From Mesostigma viride (lineage: Eukaryota; Streptophyta; Mesostigmatophyceae; Mesostigmatales; Mesostigmataceae), in NCBI GenBank assembly GCA_009746045.1, contig RPFO01000080.1, forward strand, positions 156,550-220,549: 64,000 nucleotides of DNA. The letters are read 5' to 3'. Position 1 is the stretch's first letter, and every line of letters starts with the position of its first letter. Positions 11,701 through 28,546 of this stretch are shown here, in pieces. The position numbers and the translations under genes were made by a program. The notes under the pieces were generated by a model. It made no database searches, had not been told where the DNA came from, and saw only the letters and a list, made by a program, of their open reading frames with translations.

Positions 11701-14700
11701 ATGACCTACACACACGACCAGTAGGTACTTAACTATTGACAGCACCTCACCTGCAGCTGCAGCACATCCAGCTCTGCCGGGCACTCCGCATCGTCCAGCC
11801 GGGCCAGCAGTGACGCCGGTATGCTAGCGCATGCAACAGACGCCCCCAACTCCACCCCAGTCACCCCTCCTCCCCTCACATCTAGGCCCTCTCTCACGGA
11901 CTCACGCCCATGTCCCAAACTCCCCGGCGAGCTGAGGCTCTCATCCTCACAGGTGCTGCGTTCGTGTGGCAAGCTTATGCCCTCATCCTTCCCCGGCAAG
12001 CGCTTGCTGTCGTCCTTCCCTGGCAGGCTTATGCCCTCATCCTTCCCCGGCAAGCGCTCGCTGTCGTCCTTCCCTGGCAAGCTTATGCCCTCATCCTTCC
12101 CCGGCAAGCGCTCGCTGTAGTCCTTCTTGAGCATCCCCTCGCAGCCATCTGTGAAGGGAGCATCCATAAACGCAGCACCCCCCTTCCTCGAGACATCCCC
12201 AATCCCACGACAACTTGCTCCTTGTCTTGACTCTATTCTTGACAACGCCATGCCTGCGCTGCCATCCTTATAAGCACTTCCGACATCCCCGGTAAGCCCA
12301 CCGGCTCCGGGCCCGCCAGGGAATACCTCCAAGCTCAGCAGCAGCCGGCCCTCGAGGACCGACCCTCGTGGCCTCCCCGCATTCATCCCCATTGTCTTTG
12401 ACCGTTCGGCGTCTCCGCCAGGGGAACGTGAAGAATCCCTAGGCTGGCTGCTGTCACGAGCATGCACAGGGTGTTTAGGTTGGCTGCTGGCAGACGGCCA
12501 AGTGTCCTTTGGCTGGCTGCTGGCAGCGTGCAAGAAGTTGTTAGGCTGGCTGTCACCACGGCCCGTCCCAGCGCCCCCCTCTCGCGAGCTCTCAGCACCC
12601 CTCCCATCTCCCACTACGTCATCGCTGGCACCTCCTCGTGGTGCTTTTGTCGCCTTCGCCGACTCTCTCCCGAGAGATCCTTGCCCTTCACGAAAGGGCA
12701 TGCCGTACCCACATGATACTGAAGGCTCCCCGGTCCGTCCATGCATCCGTCCATGCATCGGCCCATGCATCGGTCCATCCATCCCTTCATGCATTGCATC
12801 TGCATTCGGTCCATACGGCAGTTTCCCAGCCCTTTCCAGCTGGCCCCTTTCCAGCTCCCCCCGTTCCAGCTGGCCTCGCAGCAGCCAGGGGATGGGGAAC
12901 GCCGACGGGCAAGCGACGTTGAGCCGCACCAGAGTGCGGAGCGCCGCACAAAACCCAAACGCTGGTGTTCCTTCGGTGGCCCTCAGTGCTGGCGCTGGTG
13001 CTGCTGCTGCTGGTGGTGCTGGCGGAGGTGGTGCTGGTGCTGGTGGCGCTGCTGGCGTTGCCGGAACGGTGCCTTGCAGCATGCACTGGCGGCAAGCGCA
13101 GGGCGCGTGCACTTGCGGCGCCAGCAATACCTGCGATGTGGGGCGTGTGGTGGGAACACAGAAATTGCTGTGCAAGTAAGTTACAGTTAAGCAACATGTG
13201 CATCCGTTGGCTGATTTGTGGATAAGAAACAAAGTAATTGTGGCAGTTAATTAAGTGCTATGTCAACTATTCACTGTAGCAACAGCACAATAGCAATTGA
13301 CTGGCCAACAAAGCGTAATAATGGATTTAGCTATGGTCTATTTATAGGCACGTCGCCAATGCAGCAATCTATAGAGAACCAAGGGAACAAGAAAAACGTG
13401 GGTGTTCAAGTACCAAGTAAGCAGCGGCTGCTTTGCAAAACCTTATGTTTCTGAACAGATAGTAGCAAAGCTACAGTACAGAAGCTATAGCACAAGGGCA
13501 CTCGAAAGCAGCAAAGCACCAAAGCAAGACCTAGCAAACAGGACGAAAAACTGTGGGTAATTGTCTACAAGCGCCGCATAGATAATTAGCCCCGCACAGA
13601 TGGTCTACAAGCGCCACAGAGATGAAGAAGTCAACGGGCACACGATAAGTGCCAGTGTTCAGAAGCCACCGTACCGACAATACAGCGTATTGCGGGCGCT
13701 AGTAGATACAGCAGGAGACCTAGCGCCAAAACCTTGTTCCCCCAAGAATCAAAAGCACGTAGACCCATGCCTGTAGCACATACAGCCCCTCATGGAACCA
13801 AGGGCACCGGCAAGCCTTACCAACTATATACAAAAGCCTTACCAACTATATACAAAAGCCTTACCAACTACATACAAACCCTGTTCCCCCATGCCTGTAG
13901 CGCATCCTTCCCCAGCGCAAACCAAGGGCACAAACAGGCCATACTATAACATAGTATAACTATAATCTAGTAGTAGGTAGCCAAGTACCAACCGGATCCA
14001 TCCACCCCTTTCCTGCGGTAAACCAGGGTCAGGGCTATGCGTATCCCCCGTTGCAAACCAGGGGCACAAACAGGCATTACAAATAATATACTAAAGCCAC
14101 CTTCCCCCAAACCTGCATCACGTCCCCCCCACAGTGACCGAAGTGCACCAACAAGCCTTATAGGTCCTTATCCCCCCCAAAGAGCGCAAGCATAGCCAAA
14201 CACCCAAAGCACATCCACCCACCCCATACCATACATGCACTTATCCACCGAGCGCACACCTGTGGCACGTCCTCCCCCAGGGTCGCCATCCAGGCGCGGT
14301 AGCCAGGGTGGTCCACCCACTCCCTGGGCGTGAAGTGGAGCACCGCCGACAGGTGATGCCCTTGGAGCCATGCGCTGAGACCTTCGTCAGCATTATCCCT
14401 CCTTCCCTCCACACCATCGCTTACGCCCCGTGCTTCCAAAGTAGCGCCTCCCCCCCTTGCTCCCCAGTCACCGCTCGCTCCCCTCCCCCCCACATCGCCC
14501 ACCCCTTGACCATCCTTGAGCGCTCTAGACAAGTTTCCCTTGCAATCACCCGCAGAGCGAGCAGTATCAGAGGCAGCAGCAGCAGCATGGCGACCCGGTG
14601 GGTCAGAAGCATGGCATTGTCCTGACCTGCGTTTATGCTGGCGCCCTCCTCCCTTCTCTTGCGTGCCAGCGTGCCTCTTTCTGTTCATGTTCCCGCCACC

Positions 14701-17700
14701 ACCGCCGCCGCCCTTGCCAGCGCCACCCAATAGCGCGCTCTCACGCTCCCTCCCATCCCACCTATCATCACCGTCATCCCCGGCTCCACCATCCCACCCA
14801 TGGGCAACGAGTGAGGCCACTCCTACACCCGGCTGACCCCGTGATGCCACCTGGCAAGCACCCAGCGATGCCGCTTGGCAAGCACCCGGAGATGCCACCC
14901 TGTACCCTGACGATGCGGCAGCCGTGCCCATTCGCTCCACCACCGCAGACCCTGGAGTGTCCCTGGCACTGCGAGCAGTTCCCTCATTGAATACTTGAAG
15001 TCGTGAGCTTTCTCCAGTTGCAGAGATCTCCCCGATTCCTCCCACCGCCAACTGCTGGCAGGCGCCCCTCACCTGCTCCTCCGACCGACAATCCAGCACC
15101 AGCACCGCCGCACGAGAGGCCTGGAACAGCCACAGATACCCTGCAACCGCTCCCCCCATCGCGTTCGCCAGCATACCTCCATCGACCTCTCCCCCCCCTT
15201 GGACAACTGCACGGACGGGCCGAATCCAAGGGACCGGCTGCCCCCCGTCGCTGCTGGAGGCCGGCACATCGGCACTGCTAGCCTGGCCACTGCCTTGCCT
15301 GGCCACCCAGATGGGGTTGCACCCGTCAGGATGCGGGTGGAAGTGCCCACCACCACCGCCACCACCCCCGCCACCACCGCCACCACCGCCGCCACCGCCA
15401 GCGGCAGCACCACCACCAACCGCAGGAGCAGCAGCAACAGCAGCAGAAGAAGGAAGCATGCCCGCGAGCGCCCGGGAGCCCGCCTCTGTCTTATTCTGCC
15501 ATCTGGCGGCACCATGGCCCGCGTCCGCCCCGCCTAAACCACTGACATGAGCAGGCATGGCGGTACTACTAGCAACCGCCACCGCAGACTTCCGTCCCTC
15601 GGGCCACGACGTCTGCCACGGGCACACCGGGGCCGGCGGGCGGGTCCTCTTTGGCTCATGGGAGCCAGCGGTTGGGACCCTGGCCGCGTCCGTCGGTGCA
15701 CCTGGCGCCATTTTCACAGTGCCCGGCTCCGTCTTCACGGCACCCTCCTTTCTCGGCCTAGCCTTTGTGCCAGCATCCGGTGAAAGGGTATTGGCTGGGT
15801 TGCTGCCAGGGCAGGACGGCGACGATGGCCATGCCTCGACGGATGTTCTGGGAGTCAGCAGCGCACGGTTGCCAGCAGCTGGGACAAGGTTGCCAACAGA
15901 AGCGGGACGGGTAGCAGCCACGGTGGTCAAGGCTCCAGAAGCGGGGACCGGACCGGCCCCTCGCAGTAGCTGCAGCACGCCTGACAGGGTGGAACCGACA
16001 TCCCCACCAGGTGCCTTCATGAACAAGTCGTCCAATGCACCGAACATGGCTTCTCGACTTTGCGTGTTGCTCTGCTGTTCTTGCAGTCGCAATCCTTGCT
16101 TCTGCTGTGGCGGTTGCTGCGCTTGCGATCCTTGCGGCGGCGGCGAGGGTGCTGGTGCCTGTGACAGACCTGGTGCCTTGCTTTGCGGCTGCTCCTTCCC
16201 CTGCCCTTGCATTCGTAATCCTTGCTTCTGCTGCGGCTGCAACGGTGGTGGCTGCTGCTGTGGTAGCAATGATGCCTTAGTCTGCGGAAGGGCAGCACGC
16301 TTCTGCGGGCAGCCGTCACTTCCACCGCTGCTGCTGCTGCTGCTACTGCTGGCGTGACTGCCTGCGCTAGAGGTGCCTGAGCTAGAGGTGCCTGAGCTAG
16401 AGGTGGAACTGCTGGTGGCACTACTGCTGGCACCGTCACTAGAGCTGGTGCTGTCGCTGGCATTGTCGCTGGCGTTGCTGCTGCTGCTGATGGTGTGGCT
16501 GGTCCTTCTGGCCTCACTGCTGCTTGCCGCGGCAGCTTTCTTGGCACATTTCCCAGGCAGACTGCCACCAGGTCGGTCCCCATTTTCCTCCCCACTTCCT
16601 TCCTCACTTTCCTCTTTACTCCCCTCCCCACTTCCCTCCTCACTCTCTGCCTCACTCTCAGCCTCACTCTCTGCCTCACTCTCTGCCTCACTCTCTGCCT
16701 CACTCTCTGCCTCACTCTCTGCCTCACTCTCTGCCTCACTCTCTGCCTCACTCTCTTCTTCATTATCCTCCTCACTGCTGGTACTGCTGGCATCCCGTTT
16801 GTGCGCGCCTTCCTTGCCGAATTCCCTTGCCACTTTCTCCGCATTTTCCTCGTCGCTTTCCTCCTCTTCTGAATCCCACCTCACGTGCCCACCACCCTGG
16901 TTACACCTCGCCACACCTGGCCCCAGCTTGATGTCATCCCTGCTGCCCCCATCATGCTTGCTGTCGTCACTGCTGCTGCTGCCACCACCGCTGCTGGAGC
17001 GAGTGCTGGCACTAGCCTGCTTACAGGCACTGGCACTAGTCTGGTTACGGGCGCTGGCGCTAGTCTGGTTACGGGCGCTGGCGCTAGTCTGGTTACGGGC
17101 GCTGGCACTGGTCTGGTTACGGGCGGTAGCATCCCCGCTCTTCCCCACTTTCGCACTCCCCCCCAGGACGACAACCCGACCGGAGTCGCCCCTGCTGCTC
17201 TCATCGTCACACTCGGGCTGGCCGCTGGGGTCCAAGATCCCTAATGCTGCTAGCTGGCGCCGTCGCACGTCCAGGGACCCCATCCCCATCCCGTTCCCCC
17301 ACATGGACCCCGCTCCCGTCATTGTTACAGGCCCCACTTTTGTATTAGGAGAAGCAAGGAATGGGGGGGGCGTACCATGAACTTGTGGGGCAGTAAGAGG
17401 CCGTTCCTTACAAGCATCTACCCTCAAGGCAACACGGCTGCCACCCGCCACGTCATCCTTGCTGCCACCCGTCACATCCTTCTCGCCGCCTCTCTTGTCC
17501 TTTCCCCTAGGCTCCCTGCCCTTGTCCTGTCCCTTCCACCCTTTCTGTTTGTCCTCCCTCTCCGGCTCTTTTCTCTTGTTCATACTCCTGTTCTTCTCTT
17601 CGTGTACTTCTCCTGCTCTTCTCTCGTCCTTTGGCTCTTGGACAACCTTGTGGCTGATTCCTCTCTTTCTCGGTTCCTTTCCCTGGCTGACCTCATCATC

Positions 17701-19471
17701 GCCTCCTCGACAGGGAACCCCTGATGGTGGCACTGCCGACCCTGGCAGATAGTCGACCCTCTCCTTCTTTCCCACCCCTGCCGGCCCCCTGCCGAATACC
17801 GGAATCACACGCACTTGATCGTCCACGTACACGGGTGGGGGGGGGCACGTGGGGGGGGGAGTGCATAAGGGTGGGGGAGCGTACAGGGGTGGGGGTAGCT
17901 CCTGAGAGGAGGCATTGAGGGGGGGTTGTGGGGCCTCGCATGTGCGGCCCGTGGGGTGGGCGCACGAGGTGGCCATGGGATCTGCGGCACGCAGGCCCGG
18001 GCAAGGGTCAGTGGGTCGACCACACTCGTGAACGATGACCTGCGCCAAGAGGAAGGAAGCAGGAAAAAGGAAGCAGGAAGAAGAAGATTAGATAGAATGG
18101 TCAGTGGGTCGGCGGCGCTCTGTAATGATGACCTGCACCATGGTCTTCTGGTGTGCCCGCAGGCACGGTCACTATAGTATGGTATTGTGCCGTGTGCTCC
18201 CATTGCGCCCACAGGCGCGGTCACTATAGTATGGTATCGTACTGTGTGCTCCCATTGCGCCCGCAGGCACGGTCACTATAGTATGGTATCGTGCTGTGTG
18301 CTCCCGTTGCACCCGCAGGGATGGCACCCATGGCCGCAAGCCTGCAGCAAGCGCGTGTATATGTTTGTGCGCGCGTGTGCCAGCAGCGTGAGCGTGGGAG
18401 CAGCGTGCGCGTGCGCCAGCAGGCAGCGGTGGACCATGGCCCAGAGCATCACTAAGCTGACCTTGTAGATACGATGCGCATGGCACCCCACGGGTGCAAG
18501 CCAGCAGGACGCAGGTGTGCCAATAGCTAGTGGTAGACCGTGGCCCAGAGCATCGCTAAGCTGCCTTTTTAAGTCCTAGTAGAATACCACTTGCACGGCA
18601 CCCCATGGCCATGAGAGATATGCCAGCAGTTAGCACAGGACCGTGCAATTCTGAGTATGGTACCTGCCTGCCCACCCGCCCGCCTGCCCGCCCACCCGCC
18701 CGCCCTCCCGCCCGCCTGCCTACCTGTCCTATCTGCGTGCATGACCATGTGCCATGTGGCACGTCAGTGCCATGTTTCTGGGCAGCAGGTTGGCGCTACA
18801 CAGTCCATCAACAAGGGCCCCAAATAATTAAATGGGCGACAGGAGAAGCACCTTCGGGTGCCTCCATCGCACGATGCTCTCCAGGGCACCGATATTGTCG
18901 GCGACCCCTCGCGGCCCGATGACGTGGAGGTCCCCGTGGCCGTCCCGCCCCAGCCGCATAAATAGCCCTGGCATGCCGCCCTGCATGTGATGCGGAATGA
19001 TGAAAAAATATAATGCGTGGTATGCAATTTATATTCTGCGTACTTAGAAGAAGAGGCTAGCACTAGCCAGCAACCTCGGGAAGTAAAGAATAGGCAGGCT
19101 GCGGCATTTTCTCCGAAGCCGTATTCAGTCGTCCTATTTCAGAATAAAGCCAGGAAGCGGGCCGGCAATTTTGTGAGAATTCTTGGCTCGATTTCCTGCT
19201 ACCAGAACAGCCATCGATCATGCTGCTGCACATTACTAACCAGGGCATCTGGGCAGAGCCGTGTGCACGCAACAGCAGCTAATCGAGCGGTCGGCCGACA
19301 GCGGTGCTCGAGCGTAAGGCGCGCGAATCCCTCCGGGGCCTGAATGAGGTACTGCCGGCCCAGCTTACAGCTAGGTCCGGGCGCGATGGACAGCAGCACC
19401 GAGGGGCCTACACCATCGCCCTCTGCTTGCACGATGCGTGCCTCGATCCGGCCGGCAGACCTGGCATCCAT
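1483..19471 (-). CDS. ELAC2: Long-form tRNase Z (ELAC2/TRZ), ten exons, 3' end beyond window
   Basis: Zinc-dependent endoribonuclease that cuts the 3' trailer from pre-tRNA. Exons, right to left: 19471-19241, 18980-18852, 18039-14260, 13130-11751, 11202-10037, 8849-8786, 6289-6182, 4228-3825, 3402-3324, 1571-1483. All borders are GT-AG and every phase matches, giving 7,430 coding bases (2,476 codons). Landmarks run in family order: amino-domain APEGFARL and RLCPDALGGMPGLF blocks, AVLHFTPREW, the loop FLGTGCAEPSKYRGSS, zinc motif HKHADH, PVHHC, YSGDTRP and LIHEATF. Long-form enzymes are usually about 750-920 residues; the excess is low-complexity sequence in exons 3-5. The start ATG is directly preceded by an in-frame TAA, and no obvious organelle-targeting peptide is seen. 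The terminal exon(s) lie left of the window. Whether the giant exon 3 is fully coding or hides introns is uncertain. Confidence 0.92.
2383..2676. repeat. 49-bp minisatellite in tRNase Z intron 9
   Basis: About six imperfect copies of a unit containing CTAGCTAGCCCTG and AATTCAAAACACTTCACA. Some copies are shortened. The rest of the 1572-3323 intron holds no coding signal that I recognise; 2890-2960 is AT-rich. Confidence 0.85.
3324..3402 (-). CDS. ELAC2: tRNase Z exon 9
   Basis: 79 bases: one base plus 26 codons, HGIVMRQRHTGLSLVYSGDT then RPCDRL. YSGDTRP is the metal-binding Asp motif (motif IV). Acceptor CACCAG|GC, donor GGCTG|GTGAGC. Two decoy copies of the acceptor plus exon start lie upstream. 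Confidence 0.93.
3825..4228 (-). CDS. ELAC2: tRNase Z exon 8
   Basis: 134 codons plus two bases, acceptor CGTCAG|GT, donor GACTC|GTAAGT. The amino part (Thr/Ser/Lys-rich) is not conserved. The end LGLGELSTVPVHHCYDS matches the family segment carrying the conserved His-Cys of motif III. The 37-bp minisatellite begins about 80 bases upstream of the acceptor. Confidence 0.88.
4310..4990. repeat. 37-bp minisatellite, about 18 copies, tRNase Z intron 7
   Basis: Near-identical units containing GTGGGTAGCCAATAGATGAG, with two alternating variants (ATGTGGAAAG and ATGTGCAAAG). Because 37 is not a multiple of three, all frames cycle through the same 37-residue peptide, which gives long but meaningless open frames. 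Confidence 0.95.
4991..5702. other. Intron 7 interior, nothing assigned
   Basis: No coding similarity recognised. A short AT-rich tail leads into an (AAT)n tract. Confidence 0.5.
5703..5741. repeat. (AAT)n microsatellite
   Basis: Thirteen AAT triplets in tRNase Z intron 7. Confidence 0.95.
6182..6289 (-). CDS. ELAC2: tRNase Z exon 7, second half of the zinc motif
   Basis: 36 codons starting HADHCLGLPAII immediately after acceptor CATCAG, so the spliced motif reads HKHADH. It continues to PLLVVGSAAVGEWLHQ, the family's PLLVVGP block. Donor CACCAG|GTGAGG. The acceptor lies 164 bases from the giant GGT array. Confidence 0.93.
6454..8049. repeat. (GGT)532 uninterrupted triplet array in tRNase Z intron 6
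   Basis: 1,596 bases of GGT with no interruption that I can see, in the 2.5-kb intron that separates the two halves of the HKHADH zinc motif. The pre-mRNA carries ACC repeats; the G-rich strand is the template. It is bounded by CACTGCT on the left and CGTGG on the right. All three frames on each strand are open through it (poly-Val, Thr, His and others), which is not evidence of a protein. Confidence 0.97.
8786..8849 (-). CDS. ELAC2: tRNase Z exon 6, first half of the zinc motif
   Basis: 64 bases: one base completing the exon 5 codon, then 21 codons from FGRDVAQHVVDQLL to CVWISHK. The last residues give H-K of the HxHxDH zinc motif; the rest is on exon 7. Acceptor GGGCAG|GT, donor ACAAG|GTGAGG. 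Confidence 0.93.
8971..9098. repeat. ~40-bp tandem repeat, three to four copies
   Basis: Unit contains ACGGATAGCGGTGATACAG and GGTCATGAG; in tRNase Z intron 5. Confidence 0.85.
9511..9708. repeat. 34-bp tandem repeat, six copies
   Basis: Unit starts with the palindrome GACTCGAGTC followed by TTTTAGAACCAACACAAG; in tRNase Z intron 5. The rest of this intron (9099-9510 and 9709-10036) shows nothing recognisable. Confidence 0.9.
10037..11202 (-). CDS. ELAC2: tRNase Z exon 5, start of catalytic half
   Basis: 388 codons plus two bases, acceptor TCTGCAG|CG, donor CGGCG|GTGAGT. The amino part is low complexity, including a GHAAS pentapeptide repeat coded near 10865-10920. The end is strongly conserved: PPGVLFLGTGCAEPSKYRGS carries the PxKxRN-type loop that recognises the tRNA CCA region (here PSKYRG), and LLLDAGEGTLGQLIRR enters the catalytic domain. 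Confidence 0.9.
11380..11765. repeat. Repeated exon 4 donor sites in tRNase Z intron 4
   Basis: On the minus strand the true exon 4 end CTGCAG|GTGAGG (11751) is followed by further near-copies of CTGCAG|GTGAGG at roughly 11680, 11620, 11590 (GC instead of GT) and 11475, embedded in longer imperfect repeats with GGTCATATGAC. Confidence 0.8.
11751..13130 (-). CDS. ELAC2: tRNase Z exon 4, linker between the two beta-lactamase halves
   Basis: 460 codons, acceptor CATCGCAG|GT, donor CTGCAG|GTGAGG. It continues exon 3 with VLLAPQVHAPCACRQC, then a RLNVACPSAFPIPWLL block (the family's LAP-VFP region). After that come low-complexity insertions: MHG-type repeats, an 18-residue (DDSERLPGKDEGISLPGK) tandem repeat coded by 11980-12120, and Ser-rich stretches. 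The end LDDAECPAELDVLQLQ is followed by several copies of the donor sequence in the intron. Confidence 0.82.
13131..14259. other. tRNase Z intron 3
   Basis: About 1.1 kb without recognisable coding sequence. It contains a small 22-bp tandem repeat (CCTTACCAACTATATACAAA, three copies) at about 13812-13880. Confidence 0.7.
14260..18039 (-). CDS. ELAC2: tRNase Z exon 3, giant low-complexity exon
   Basis: 3,780 bases, open throughout (1,260 codons). It starts VIVHECGRPTDP after acceptor GCGCAG. Conserved amino-domain sequence sits only at its two ends: near the close are a VLVLDCRSEEQV block (family VDCP motif) and SAVLHFTPREWVDHPGYRAWM, then donor CAG|GTGTGC. Between them lie about 900 residues of disordered-looking sequence: an Arg/Lys/Glu-rich part, four copies of an ARNQTSAS-type repeat, a (SEAE)n acidic tract, Ser-rich and Gln-rich tracts, and a Gly run. 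An ordinary enzyme has a short linker here. Internal introns cannot be excluded because the frame is open either way. Confidence 0.78.
18003..18140. repeat. Duplicated acceptor and 5' end of tRNase Z exon 3
   Basis: The start of exon 3 (GCAG|GTCATCGTTCACGAG, ending CGACCCACTGACC) is repeated about 95 bases upstream in the intron as GCAG|GTCATCATTACAGAG with the same CGACCCACTGACC. The upstream copy would read VIITERRRPTDH and then run into a stop. Confidence 0.85.
18170..18320. repeat. ~60-bp tandem repeat in tRNase Z intron 2
   Basis: Three copies containing GGTCACTATAGTATGGTATC and CTCCCATTGCGCCC. A separate (CCCGCC)-rich minisatellite lies at 18660-18725 in the same intron. Confidence 0.85.
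18852..18980 (-). CDS. ELAC2: tRNase Z exon 2
   Basis: 43 codons, acceptor CATGCAG|GG, donor CGAAG|GTGCTT. It encodes GGMPGLFMRLGRDG followed by LHVIGPRGVADNI, matching the GGLPGLLLTLAGMGEEG...VWGPSDL block of long-form tRNase Z. It joins phase 0 on both sides. Confidence 0.92.
19241..19471 (-). CDS. ELAC2: tRNase Z exon 1
   Basis: 77 codons from ATG 19471 (in-frame TAA immediately upstream). It encodes the start of the amino-terminal pseudo-catalytic domain: a GPSVLLS strand, then IQAPEGFARLTLEH, matching the family's NAGEGLQRFCTEH region, and finally VACTRLCPDAL. The donor reads CTG|GTTAGT. Confidence 0.9.
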
Positions 19472-20564
19472 TTATTCCTCCCAGGGCCTATGACAGCCAG
19501 GATTGTGGAAGCGCCACCGGATGCCTGGCCATAAATTGCAAGACAAAGGGACAGCTATGAACAAGGCATTGACCTGTTGAGAATTCCAGCCAAGTTACTT
19601 CATTATTGCTCAGCGTAGCCGCCGGGGTTTCCCCCCACCAGCGCGACAGCCATGCGCGACTACGATTGCTAGCAATGTAGGAAAGCCAACAATCGCAGCC
19701 AAACAGACAGAAACAGCGACGCGGAGGAGCGCGGAGGACTTGAAGGGGACCCAGGAGTGCTGAGGAGTACTCACCATCAGCTGTCACCAAGCAGCTACAG
19801 TATGAAATTATGATTTACTGTATAACTTAGACACTACCTAGAGCTACACCTACTGTACCTAGACAGTTGTTATCAAGTAACGTGCGTGTTTGCAACTTGC
19901 CCGTTGAAACTCTACGGCGGAGCCAATTTTCGGAAGAACCTCACCCTTATGCTTGCAAATTCGGGACAAATTCGGTGGATGTATGTATGGATGGATGTAT
20001 GTATGGATGGATTGACGGATTTTCATCCCCTATTCCTATGTTTTCTCACGTGTACGGCCTTATAAGCTTCGCCAATTCTGGCGAACCTAACGGTTCTTCC
20101 GAAAATTGGCTCCGCCAGATAAAGTGTTTGCACTTTGTCTTCTGGCAAACTTCTGCCAAGAAAGTCGATCGTGCTGGCGTCTGACACGTTCCAAAGCCAA
20201 TGCGCGCAGTCCGTGCTGGCGACTGCCACACGCAGGTTTGAGTTTTGACGTCCACGTGGCAGTCCTTGCCTGTCTCGCTTGTGGCTTCAATAATTTGGAG
20301 CAAGCCATGGCAATACCTAATAATGAAGCAAACGTTTTGACAGCACATCGCAAATACTTGCTGAAAATAGCACTAAGTTTATGCCCAGGCTGCAAGGCAC
20401 TGCGCTGTTGAATGGTGAGTCGGGGAAAGTTGCTTTGAGCGGCGTGCATGGGCGACCGGTAGTTGAGGAATGTTCAATGAGACCGAAATCATACAGCATT
20501 TTGGAATGCGGGAAGAGGACAGGAGGGGTCATCTACGTTTCCGTTAGATCAAATAAACGCACGT
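19472..20564. promoter_or_regulatory. Divergent promoter region between tRNase Z and RMI1
   Basis: About 1.1 kb between the two start codons, so both 5' UTRs and promoters must lie here. A perfect 25-bp inverted repeat (19916-19940 and 20092-20116, core CCAATTTTCGGAAGAACC) encloses 151 bases, and a TATG/GGAT-rich short repeat lies at 19978-20020. No TATA box could be assigned with confidence. Confidence 0.6.
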
Positions 20565-27051
<6,487 letters not shown>

Positions 27052-28540
27052 CACGTATTGTGACTGCATCATGGGGTTACTACCCCATTAACGTTAAGTT
27101 GCCATCGACCCAGTCTCGACCCATAATACACAATGAGAAGGGAGGGTGCCCGAGCTTCTCTCACTGCCAGGGGGTCAGGCCGCTCTCTCTGCAATGTCAA
27201 GGGCAGGCTCGGTTGTTGGTGCAATAAGTTCTTACGTTGGCAAACATGTGCATGGCGGATGCTTCATCGTAATGGGTTAAACTTGTTCTCATTCCAGCTC
27301 AAGTGGGGCCAGCAAAGTGGGAGTCCTTATAACTCCAAAGCATTATATGGGTTACAGGCAAGGCGCTGCCCCATAGAGACGACTAATGATGGTGGGTTTG
27401 GGAGAACATAGATGCATTCGAGCCTGCATGGGGCCTTAGTTTTGGGAGGCATTATACCCAGGGTGAAAGTATCGGTAGATGACAGTCATTGTCTCTTTAT
27501 TTATTCAATATACTTCTATGTCTTGAGCTCAATTCGTATTTGATTTATGATTAGAACTTTCACAGCACAATTCGTATTTGATTCATAATTAGAACTTTCA
27601 CTTACTTGAGCCGGTGATAAAATGGCTCCGAGTTCAGAGTTGGAGTTGGATCGAGTTGGAAAGAGGCATGTGAAGCTAGCGATTCGGGCCGTGGTGCCCA
27701 CAACCCTGTAACTAGGAACTAGATAGCTAGCATCATCCATTCCATCCCATGTTCCCCTCCCACTGAGGTCTTATGCTCACGTGACGCAGTCACGTGTACA
27801 TTAAAGTAATTACCTTATTAATGTGGAGCTAAAAAATTGGTATACCTCCAGCGATATCTGGGATTGGAATGGTATAGCCATTGGGAGTATGCTGTACGAC
27901 GTGGTGATGGACGGAATTCCCGGTCAGAGAAGCGGATTGTACATCGCACGTTACATGGAAAAGGGCTGTCGCGGGTACGCGGCGCGGCGCGACGTCGTAA
28001 AATGGCTCGTAACAAAGGAACCGAGGCTATTTTGCGCCGCGTCGGTCGTGACTTTGTTTGCCCCGTTGGATCTGCATCGATCAGTACGGTGTTCGTGGGT
28101 TGTTTCGAAACCTGAACAATGAAACTTGACGGAGAAGCCGAGTCTATAACTTTTTCAAGACGACGGTGCGGACTAGACGTTAAGCTTGAATTGAATTGAA
28201 TTGTAACATCACTCCGTTGGGAGTAAATGTAGCTCATAGCTCATAGCCGTGAATATCACTATCGCTTCATCTTTCTAAGACGCACATGCTGATAAAATTT
28301 TCCGAATCTGAAACGCAATATATGACGAGCAAACGTCCTTTGATGCAACGCAGTTTGGCGGATGCGCTCGGCCATGAAATTCTGCAGCCCAGGCTGCAGC
28401 TTCGCCATCAGGTCCGGCAGGCAGCGGTGACACTGGTCGTGCACTGGTGGTCGCCCAGCAACCTCCCGGGCTTAATGCCTCGCCATCGGCATCGCCTGAC
28501 CCGAAACGCACCCGCTAAGCCGACAAAACAGGATGGTCCC
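27052..28540. other. RMI1 3' flank, nothing assigned
   Basis: The RMI1 3' UTR lies here, but I could not set its end (a TGTAA, the usual chlorophyte poly(A) signal, occurs near 27707). A ~37-bp direct duplication (core AATTCGTATTTGATT) lies at 27528-27601. A plus-strand open frame at 27823-28122 has no ATG at its start and no recognised domain. Confidence 0.5.
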
Positions 28541-28546
28541 GCCCCT

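Noticed and set aside
12502-13179. 225-codon plus-strand frame
   Set aside because: Shadow of tRNase Z exon 4; no motif, no splice or start evidence.
16373-17380. 335-codon plus-strand frame (Leu/Ser-rich)
   Set aside because: Opposite-strand shadow of the repetitive coding sequence of tRNase Z exon 3.
27823-28122. 99-codon frame after RMI1
   Set aside because: Starts without ATG and has no recognisable similarity; not enough to call a gene.
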